A stretch of 64,000 nt of DNA, taken from Phycisphaeraceae bacterium (GTDB lineage Bacteria; Planctomycetota; Phycisphaerae; Phycisphaerales; Phycisphaeraceae). Below the pieces are notes generated by a model. That model had not been told where the DNA came from, did no database searches, and worked only from the letters and a program-made list of their open reading frames with translations. The stretch spans positions 16,658-80,657 of the forward strand of contig JADLFV010000129.1 in the NCBI GenBank assembly GCA_020849625.1, given 5' to 3'. The position numbers and the translations under genes were made by a program. Positions 56,938-64,000 of this stretch are shown piece after piece (the first letter of the stretch is position 1; each line of letters begins with the position of its first letter).

Positions 56938-57114
56938 AACCGCGGAGACGCGGAGGACGCAGAGGAAGGCATTAGAACAGAGAAGTGGCTGTAAAAAAAG
57001 CAGAAAAAGACGCAATAGGATTTGAATCTCATTCCTTCTCGCGATTTCTGCGCCTTTTTGCGGCCAACGTATTCTCTTATTGCCTTTCTCAGCGTCCTCC
57101 GCGTCTCTGCGGTT
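56938..57114. repeat. Nested inverted repeat (AACCGCGGAGACGCGGAGGACGCAGAG)
   Basis: AACCGCGGAGACGCGGAGGACGCAGAGGAAGGCA ... TGCCTTTCTCAGCGTCCTCCGCGTCTCTGCGGTT, inner TGTAAAAAAAGCAGAAA / TTTCTGCGCCTTTTTGCGG. Confidence 0.85.
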
Positions 57115-57181
57115 ATTCTTCCTTCAGTTTATGATGTGCCTGCCGAGTCCAGTTTGCTTTTAGCTTCCAGCCGGTGAACTC

Positions 57182-58615
57182 ATGCCTCAATCCGACGACC
57201 GCCCCAACATCATTCTCATCATGACCGACCAGCAGCGCTACGACACCATCGCGGCCCTGGGGGCTGGTCACATGCACACGCCCAACCTCGATCGCCTGGT
57301 CCACGAAGGCGTGGCCCTGACGCATTGCTACTGCACCGCGCCGTCCTGCGTGCCTTCACGCTCCAGCTTCTTCAACGGACGCTATCCTCATCAGCTCGGC
57401 GTCTTCCACAACGCTCATCACTGGTCCACCTCCTGGATCGAGCAGCTTCAGGCCTCCGGCTATCACACGGTCAACGTCGGCAAGATGCACACCATCCCCT
57501 TCGATGCCCCCTGCGGGTTCGATCAGCGACTGGTCGTGGAAAACAAGGACCGCCCGCTGCGCCTGGAGCGCGAGCACGGCGGGTACTTCGATGAGTGGGA
57601 CAAGTACCTGGCTTACATGAACGTCCGCAAGCCCAGCCGCGACACCTACAAGGCGGAGCACTCCGAGTGGGCGCAGGCCCTGGGCGCATTCACCTGGCCA
57701 TTGGATGAGCAGCATCATTCGGACATCTTCGTGGGGCGCACCGCGCGGTGGTTGATCGAGAATCGCCGCTCCAATGCGCCGTTGTTGCTGGTCATCGGGT
57801 TCCCCGGCCCGCATCCGCCTTACGATCCACCGCAGCGGTTCCTCGATCTGTACGATCCCGCCGACACCCCCGTGCCGCGGGTGACCGACGAGGAACTGGA
57901 CGCCCAACCGCACGCCCTCAAGGCCCTGCGTCAGGAGATGGCTGACAACAATCACGATGCGGTCAAGTGGCAACTCAATCCAACCGAAGCGCAGCTTCGC
58001 CGCTTGCGCCATCACTACGACGCCAACGTCTCGCTGATCGACGAGCATGTGGGCCTGATTCTCGACGCTCTGAAAAAGCGCGGCTATCTCGACAATGCCG
58101 TCGTCGTCTTCGGGTCCGATCACGGCGACTGCCTGGGCGATCACGGCCACATCCAGAAGTGGACCATGTACGAACAGATCACACGCCTGCCCATGATCTT
58201 CTGGTCCCCCGCCCCCGGAAGATTACCTTCGGGCGCGAAGGGCAAGACCTATGAGGGACTGACTCAGCACATTGACGTGGCCGCCACGATTCTGGAAATG
58301 GCGGGAGTGGAACTGGATGAAAACTTTGAAGGCCGCTCACTTCTGAAACGAATGCAGGACGATGCCCCGCTGCGCGAATACGTCTTCGCCGAGCACACGG
58401 CCGACAACCTGCTCAAGGAAGTGACCATGATGACCATGGTCCGCAGCGAGCGCTACAAGATGGTGCACTACGAAGACTCGACCGACGGCGAACTGTACGA
58501 TCTCTACGCCGATCCGCAGGAGAAGCACAACCGCTGGCATGATGCGGCCTGCGATCCGATGAAACGCGAACTGATGGATGCCATGCGCCGTTGGCGGGCG
58601 GGGGAACACGTATAG
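57182..58615 (+). CDS. Sulfatase
   Basis: RPNIILIMTDQQRYDTIAALGAGHMHTPNLDRLVHEG...TAPSCVPSRSSFFNGRYPHQLG...FGSDHGDCLGDHG. Confidence 0.94.
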   Translation: MPQSDDRPNIILIMTDQQRYDTIAALGAGHMHTPNLDRLVHEGVALTHCYCTAPSCVPSRSSFFNGRYPHQLGVFHNAHHWSTSWIEQLQASGYHTVNVGKMHTIPFDAPCGFDQRLVVENKDRPLRLEREHGGYFDEWDKYLAYMNVRKPSRDTYKAEHSEWAQALGAFTWPLDEQHHSDIFVGRTARWLIENRRSNAPLLLVIGFPGPHPPYDPPQRFLDLYDPADTPVPRVTDEELDAQPHALKALRQEMADNNHDAVKWQLNPTEAQLRRLRHHYDANVSLIDEHVGLILDALKKRGYLDNAVVVFGSDHGDCLGDHGHIQKWTMYEQITRLPMIFWSPAPGRLPSGAKGKTYEGLTQHIDVAATILEMAGVELDENFEGRSLLKRMQDDAPLREYVFAEHTADNLLKEVTMMTMVRSERYKMVHYEDSTDGELYDLYADPQEKHNRWHDAACDPMKRELMDAMRRWRAGEHV

Positions 58616-58719
58616 TGACGCCGAGCCCTGAGGAGTCGGCGACGAAGGGCCGGATCGAACGCGGCATCAACCACGCGATCCGGGGCTTCGCTGCGCTCAG
58701 CCCTCGGCTTGGTCATCAT

Positions 58720-60477
58720 TCAATTCACCTTGACCACCACCAGGGAGGTGTCGTCGATGCTGCGGCGGGTGCCGGTGAACTGGCGGACGGTCCAGTGCAG
58801 ATGGTTGAGGGCGTCGGTGGCGGACTTGCTGGCGCACTGGCGCAGGGTTTGTTCGACGCGCTCGTTGCCAAACTTGCGGCCGTCGGCGTTGAAGGCATCG
58901 ACCAGGCCGTCGGTGTATAGCAGCAGCAGGTCGCCGCGGTTGAGATCCCAGATGCCTTTTTCGTAGTGCTGGGTTTCATCGACGCCCACGATCATGCCGC
59001 CGGTGGCCAGTTGATGGATGCGGCCGTCGCGCAGCAGCAGCGGGGGGTTGTGCCCGGCGTTGCAGTAGGTCAGGCGGTGCGTCTCGGGGTTGAACACGCC
59101 GTACCACAGCGTGGCGAATTCGTTGTCCAGCGTATCGCGGCAGAGGGCGACGTTGCAGCGGGCGATGATCTCGTCGAGGTCGTACACGTCCTGGGCATAA
59201 GCGCGCAGCGAGGCGCGGACGGAGGCCATCAGCAGGCTGGCGGCAATGCCCTTACCGACCACGTCGCCGATGGCGATGCCGAGGTTGTTCTGATCCAGGT
59301 CGATAAAGTCGTAGAAGTCGCCGCCCAGCTCGAAGCTGGGGATGTAGCGGGCGGCGATCTCGAACGGCGGATACTGCGGCATTTTGGTCGGCAGCATGCG
59401 GCGCTGCACGCTGGCAGCCAGGTGCAACTGGCGGCTGAGTCGCTCGTGCTCGTGGCGCGTGGTTTCCAATCGAGCGTTTTCGATCGCAGCGGCGAGCATC
59501 TGGGCGATGGCACGCAACAGGTTGACCTCGAACGCGCTGAAGCGGCGGGTCTGGGCGCTGTAGAGTTGCAGCGTGCCGATGGGTTCGCCCTGGTGAACGA
59601 TCGCGGCGCAAAGCATGGAGACCAGGCCCTCGCGGCGGGCATCGTCGGGATGGAGCGAGCGGGCGTCGGTGGGCATGTCCTCGATCTGCACCACTTCGCC
59701 TTCGAGAGCCGCCTTGTACATGGTCGAGCGATCCAGCGGCACGTGGCCCTTGTCGATGTAGCGCTGCGAAAGGTTGTGCGAAGCGCGCGATACCAGCATC
59801 GGCTTGCCGTCGATCTTTTCGATCAGGCGAATCATGGCAGCCCGCGCCTGCATGACCTCCGCCACCGACTGCACCGCGGTGTCGAGCACCTGGCGCAGGT
59901 CCTTGTGCCCGGCGATCAGGCGACTGACGCGATACAGAGTCGAAAGCTCGCGCACGCGGCGGCGGGCCTGGTAGTCGTCGTAGCACAGGCGGGCGATGGC
60001 GTTGGCCAGCAGATAGAGAAACTGCACGCTGGCCGCGCGGTTGGGGCCGCAGGATTCCTCCGCCTGCCGCACCACGTCGTCGAGACGCTCGGGCGGCACG
60101 CCCAGTTCCTGGGCCAGGGCCCGCAGGTGCGGGCGCGGATTGCGCATGTGCGTGTTCAACGGCTTTTCGATGGCGATCGAGCCGAGCCTGCGCCCGCCCA
60201 CGATGATCGGTGCGATGAAGCGGCCCTGCTCATCGAGCAGTTGATCGAGCACCATGTCGGATGCGTCACGGCTCTCAGCGTCAGTGCGCCGGGTCAGCGG
60301 TTGATCGTCAGCATCGCGGATGACGGTCGCCAGGCGGGTGACGGCTGAGAAGGAATCCTGAATTTCCTGCAGCGTGGCCAGGTCGAGAAAATCAGTCAGC
60401 GACAGCGACTGGTCCACCGAAAGTTCAGTGAACGATTCATCCAGCGGCGCGAGAGAAGTTTCGGGCAGGTCGTTCAA
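58720..60477 (-). CDS. GAF-domain SpoIIE/PP2C-type serine phosphatase (RsbU-like)
   Basis: GAF-like region; SVQRRMLPTKMPQYPPFEIAARYIPSFELGGDFYDFIDLDQNNLGIAIGDVVGKGIAASLLMASVRA...CNAGHNPPLLL...LLLYTDGLVDAFN. Confidence 0.92.
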   Translation of the reverse strand: MNDLPETSLAPLDESFTELSVDQSLSLTDFLDLATLQEIQDSFSAVTRLATVIRDADDQPLTRRTDAESRDASDMVLDQLLDEQGRFIAPIIVGGRRLGSIAIEKPLNTHMRNPRPHLRALAQELGVPPERLDDVVRQAEESCGPNRAASVQFLYLLANAIARLCYDDYQARRRVRELSTLYRVSRLIAGHKDLRQVLDTAVQSVAEVMQARAAMIRLIEKIDGKPMLVSRASHNLSQRYIDKGHVPLDRSTMYKAALEGEVVQIEDMPTDARSLHPDDARREGLVSMLCAAIVHQGEPIGTLQLYSAQTRRFSAFEVNLLRAIAQMLAAAIENARLETTRHEHERLSRQLHLAASVQRRMLPTKMPQYPPFEIAARYIPSFELGGDFYDFIDLDQNNLGIAIGDVVGKGIAASLLMASVRASLRAYAQDVYDLDEIIARCNVALCRDTLDNEFATLWYGVFNPETHRLTYCNAGHNPPLLLRDGRIHQLATGGMIVGVDETQHYEKGIWDLNRGDLLLLYTDGLVDAFNADGRKFGNERVEQTLRQCASKSATDALNHLHWTVRQFTGTRRSIDDTSLVVVKVN

Positions 60478-60511
60478 GAGCGTGGATCGGTGGAGGGCGA
60501 AACCGTCAGGA

Positions 60512-62290
60512 TCAAGGCTTCGATGGGGCCTCGGCTGGTGGCGCAGACTGCTCCGCGGCGGGTGTTTCCGCGGGGGTCTCTACCGCGGCAGGTGGTGGTG
60601 CGGGCGCGTCAGCCTCGGCGTCCGGGGTTGCGGCATCGAGCCAGATGCTGCGCAGCACGGGCAGCAGCGGATCGCGCGGGTCGCGGCTCTGGGCCATGGC
60701 CAGCCCGTAACGGATCAACTGGCGGGACTGCACCTGGTAGCCCAGGTAAGCCATCATGATGCCCGGATCATCGGTGGAGTCGGGGCTTTCGATCAGTTGG
60801 TTGAGTTCACCCTGCACCCAGCGCAGGCGTTCGGCGCTGGGCAGCAGGCGTGCCTCGTAACGGGCGGCGATCAGTTCGGGGTGGCGCTCGAAAAGCCGGC
60901 GCAGGTTGAGCGCGGAGGAGCGGATCATGCCGGCTCCCAGTTGAGCGTGCATCATGCCCACGCTCGGCATCGGATCATCGGGCGTCAACATCTGGGCCTG
61001 CTTGTAGGCGCTTTCCGCCTTGAAGAAATCGCCGGACGCCAGGGCCGCCTCAGCTTCGCCCATCAACTGGTTGCTGCGCGTCTTTTCCGCGCCAGCCAGC
61101 GAAGGAAAAGCGGGCAGGTCGTAGTTCAACTCGCCCAGCAGGTCGTTGACTTCGTTCTGCTCAGCCTGAGTTTTCAATTCGGTTTCCGCGGGCTGCTCGG
61201 GAATGCCGTAGGCCTTGCGGATCGCTTCGAGGGCAGCCTGTTCCGCCTGCTTCACGCGCTCCTGATCGGGCTGTTCGAGGTCAGCCGATTCGGTTTCGTC
61301 CACAGGGCTCTTGATCAGTGGTTTGCCGGACTTGCTCTTCTCGCGCAGCTCAGCCATCAGCGCGCTATAGACGCTGGGCTGCGCTTCAGCTTTGGGGTTC
61401 TCCAGGATCGACTCGCGCGCCTGCTGGATGTTGAACCACTGCTTAGGGGCGTTAGGCTGAAGCTGCTGGCCGAGGGCCAGGGTCAGCGCGCCGGGCAGCG
61501 GCTGCGCCTCCTGCTGCTCTTGCTGCTGCTGCGGCTGCATCGTGTCGGTTTCGACCGTGGTGCTTTCCGGTTCTTCCACGGTCACCTGTGGCGGCTGAGT
61601 CGGACTGATGCGGGCGTCCTTGTTCAGCGCCTGGCTGGCGTCGTCGAGCTGCTTCTGCTGCTCGGGGGTGATCGGCGGGCGCATGGTGGGCGTCTGGGTA
61701 TCGACCTGGCGCACGCCCAGCAGCGGCGAATCGCTCAGCGCCAAAGTCTGACCTTCCGTGCTGCGCACGGCGCTGAGGCTGGACGTGGTGACCAGGGGCG
61801 ACGACAGGAAGCTGTAAGAACCGGAGCTGACCAGTCGCTGGCCACCCTCATAGTAGTAGCCGGCCCCGGCCCCGGAAGGTCCGCCGGTCGAGAGGCTCTG
61901 GCCGGCGAGGTTGGTGTACGAGCGGAAGACCGGCGCCGTGCCGCCGCCGTAGCGAGTGAGGGGCTGTGTGTTGACCAATGCGGGGGCCGAGTAAAGCGAC
62001 TCGGCCCGGAAGTTGAAGAGGCTGTCGCTGCCCAGCGCGCCCTGGAACTCACCGGGCGCGGTGTAGCCGATGTCGCCCTGAAAGCCGCGGCCGCCGGCCA
62101 CGTTGCCGGTGACCAGGTCGTTGCGCAGGCGGTAGTCGGGCATGGGGTTGTTGCTGTTGGCGCCGCCGGAACCGACGCGCAGATTGGCATCGAGCGCTCG
62201 GCCGCTCTGTCCGCCGGCCGCCTGCTGGCCCAGGGCCGGCAGTGTCATGGCCAGCGTGAGGAACGGGATGAGGATCAGTCTGGTGGTCAT
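60512..62290 (-). CDS. Hypothetical secreted protein with TPR-like region
   Basis: Signal peptide; LMGEAEAALASGDFFKAESAYKQAQMLTPDDPMPSVGMMHAQLGAG. Confidence 0.6.
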   Translation of the reverse strand: MTTRLILIPFLTLAMTLPALGQQAAGGQSGRALDANLRVGSGGANSNNPMPDYRLRNDLVTGNVAGGRGFQGDIGYTAPGEFQGALGSDSLFNFRAESLYSAPALVNTQPLTRYGGGTAPVFRSYTNLAGQSLSTGGPSGAGAGYYYEGGQRLVSSGSYSFLSSPLVTTSSLSAVRSTEGQTLALSDSPLLGVRQVDTQTPTMRPPITPEQQKQLDDASQALNKDARISPTQPPQVTVEEPESTTVETDTMQPQQQQEQQEAQPLPGALTLALGQQLQPNAPKQWFNIQQARESILENPKAEAQPSVYSALMAELREKSKSGKPLIKSPVDETESADLEQPDQERVKQAEQAALEAIRKAYGIPEQPAETELKTQAEQNEVNDLLGELNYDLPAFPSLAGAEKTRSNQLMGEAEAALASGDFFKAESAYKQAQMLTPDDPMPSVGMMHAQLGAGMIRSSALNLRRLFERHPELIAARYEARLLPSAERLRWVQGELNQLIESPDSTDDPGIMMAYLGYQVQSRQLIRYGLAMAQSRDPRDPLLPVLRSIWLDAATPDAEADAPAPPPAAVETPAETPAAEQSAPPAEAPSKP

Positions 62291-62480
62291 GGTTAAGCCC
62301 TCCCGTCAGTGAGCCGGACGCCTGCCCGGTGCCTATCTATTGTATGTATGTCGGCTGCCGTTGGATCGAGTATTCAGCCGAGGCCCCATAATTCGCCTGC
62401 CATCGCCCTTTTTGCCCCGGAAGTTGCTTCCCTGGAAGGTTCCGGGGTGAGGCGTGCTTCACTTTCGGGGGCACGCCGGG

Positions 62481-62951
62481 TCAGAGCAGCTCCACGATGT
62501 GGAAACGCTTGGGGCCGCGCGGCAGATCGACCTTGACCGTCTCGCCCACGCGGGCTTTCATCAGGGCCTCGCCCATGGGACTGCTGGCGGTCACCTCGAT
62601 CTCGTCGGCATCGAAGTTGCCACTGGCTTCGCCCACGATCTTGTAGAGGTCCTCGCTGTCGTCGTCCAGGTCGCGCAGCTTGACCAACGAGCCCATGAAC
62701 ACCATGTCCTCGGGCACCGCGTCACCGGAGGCTACATGCGCTTCGCTCAGGCGCGCCTCCAGCCGGCGGATCTCCGCTTCGTTGAGGCCCTGCTCCTCGC
62801 GGGCGGCGTGATAGTCCGCATTCTCGCTGAGGTCGCCGTCACGCCGGGCCTCGGCGATCCGCCGCGACAACTCCGTTCGCCGGCCCTTGAGCGTCTCCAG
62901 GCGTTCGGTCAGTTTCACTTTTTCCTGTGCGGTGATGAACTGCAAGATCAA
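62481..62951 (-). CDS. greA: GreA/GreB-family transcription elongation factor
   Basis: TERLETLKGRRTELSRRIAEARRDGDLSENADYHAAREEQGLNEAEIRRLEARL...SSPMGEALMKARVGETVKVDLPRG. Confidence 0.92.
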   Translation of the reverse strand: MILQFITAQEKVKLTERLETLKGRRTELSRRIAEARRDGDLSENADYHAAREEQGLNEAEIRRLEARLSEAHVASGDAVPEDMVFMGSLVKLRDLDDDSEDLYKIVGEASGNFDADEIEVTASSPMGEALMKARVGETVKVDLPRGPKRFHIVELL

Positions 62952-63017
62952 ATCTCCCGTGAAAAAAATACCCCAACGCCCGGGAAGATTTCTTCCGCGG
63001 GCGTCGGTCGGTCCACG

Positions 63018-63665
63018 TCAGGCTACGTGCTTCATTCTAACCGAGCAGACCTGAAACAGCAGCAATGCTCCCCAGGCGCCCACCGACACCGCCGCCATCA
63101 GCGAAATGTGCTCGGCCCACGGCCGCGGCTGGAAATTACCCGCCGCCTCGGTCAGGGCCCACAGCGAACCCAGCGGACTCACCCACGTCGGCCAGGAACC
63201 ACGCCCCAAACCCAGCATCAGCAAGGGCTCACCCAGCAGCAGCAGCAGGCAGGCCCCCATGGCCGCAGTCCTGAATCGGCCGCGATCCCACAGCCCGCCC
63301 ACCGCGATCAGCCAGCCCACCGCCAGGCTCCAGGCCGCCATCGCCACCGCCAACCACACCGCCTGGTGCATCGGCCAGCGGGCGATGGTCATCAGCGGCC
63401 AGACCACCGCCTGCCACAGCAGATTCAGCGCTAGCCAGTCCAGCAGCACGCCGCCCGTCGAGCCCCATTGACTGAGCCGCAACGCCGGCCACGCCACGAA
63501 CAAACCCAGCGCCGCGCCGAACACCAGCCATCGCACCGCCGCCTCGTTCACGCTCATCTCCAGCCACTGCATCCCCCACAGCGCCAGCAGCCAAAGGCTC
63601 CAGCCCAGGATCAGCAGCCGCACACTGGGCCGGCCCGGCCGACGATGCCGCAAAGCGATGGACAT
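63018..63665 (-). CDS. Hypothetical integral membrane protein
   Basis: Multiple hydrophobic segments (LLILGWSLWLLALWGMQWLEM...); start set at MSIALRHRR. Confidence 0.55.
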   Translation of the reverse strand: MSIALRHRRPGRPSVRLLILGWSLWLLALWGMQWLEMSVNEAAVRWLVFGAALGLFVAWPALRLSQWGSTGGVLLDWLALNLLWQAVVWPLMTIARWPMHQAVWLAVAMAAWSLAVGWLIAVGGLWDRGRFRTAAMGACLLLLLGEPLLMLGLGRGSWPTWVSPLGSLWALTEAAGNFQPRPWAEHISLMAAVSVGAWGALLLFQVCSVRMKHVA

Positions 63666-63755
63666 GCGGAAAGTATAGGTTGCCAATCGTGACCTTTGCA
63701 CAGCCCCGGCTGAGGCCGGTTTACCGGCCGTGACAATGAGAAATCACGCGGGTAG

Positions 63756-63836
63756 GATTTTTGATCTAGCGGCTTCGGCCGCCGTTGAGGCCGTTTGATT
63801 GAGGATTTAGCGGCCAAAGCCGCCAAATCAAAAATC
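63756..63836. repeat. Imperfect 26-bp inverted repeat
   Basis: GATTTTTGATCTAGCGGCTTCGGCCG / CGGCCAAAGCCGCCAAATCAAAAATC, 23/26 match. Confidence 0.7.
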
Positions 63837-64000
63837 ACCGCGCCGCGCCGTGACGGGTCCGATCGGCCCAGACCCGCCACGCGCGCAGCAAGGCGACACC
63901 ACTTCGTGACGCACCACTTGCGCAGCACATCACTTCCGGGGGGAAGGCCAGTTTCGCCGAGGCCCCATAGAGCCGGTAGGCGACGCGCCTGTCAGCCCCC

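Noticed and set aside
55572-57032. Minus-strand ORF of 486 aa opposite the sialidase-like gene
   Set aside because: Antisense shadow; the similar ORF opposite the tandem copy simply mirrors the paralogy.
58966-60348. Plus-strand ORF of 460 aa opposite the SpoIIE phosphatase
   Set aside because: Antisense shadow of a strongly supported gene.
60374-62296. Plus-strand ORF of 640 aa opposite the TPR-like protein
   Set aside because: No motifs; arises from codon bias on the opposite strand.
1-64000. tRNA or rRNA genes
   Set aside because: None recognised by eye; a tRNAscan or Infernal run would be needed to exclude them.

Overview
This 64 kb window looks like a GC-rich, Planctomycetes/Phycisphaerae-like bacterial chromosome. 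The lineage is inferred from PEP-CTERM tails, planctomycete-type dockerin repeats, multiple sulfatases, H-X9-DG prepilin-like proteins and CxxCGYDLR zinc ribbons. Four blocks are visible. (1) 1-15.3 kb: an AT-richer catabolic island (sulfatase, URO-D-like methyltransferase, FAD oxidoreductase, Gfo/Idh, TIM-barrel isomerase, H-X9-DG prepilin-like protein, secreted GH-like dockerin/PEP-CTERM protein, Na+ symporter), with transposase and serine-recombinase debris on both sides. (2) 15.4-31.4 kb: housekeeping genes (panB, wecA-like, deoxyhypusine-synthase-like, dapB, TPR, kdsB, SPFH + Arc-like, a divergent pyrG, DUF481). (3) 31.4-44.5 kb: a type IV pilus / type II secretion-like cluster with STAS and histidine-kinase genes. 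(4) 44.7-58.6 kb: a GntR-headed surface glycan locus (prepilin-like, PEP-CTERM, dockerin, sialidase-like, sulfatase), followed by a SpoIIE-type phosphatase, a signal-peptide protein and a GreA-like factor. The most unusual signal is a class of long palindromes built from inverted arrays of about 7-8 bp tandem units. The unit sequence differs between loci, and several arrays lie inside coding sequence: the N-termini of consecutive pseudopilin genes, kdsB (twice) and pyrG. A second family of dispersed AGCCCCGG/CCGGGGCT palindromes is also present. All calls come from reading sequence and the ORF track; no database search or computation was run.
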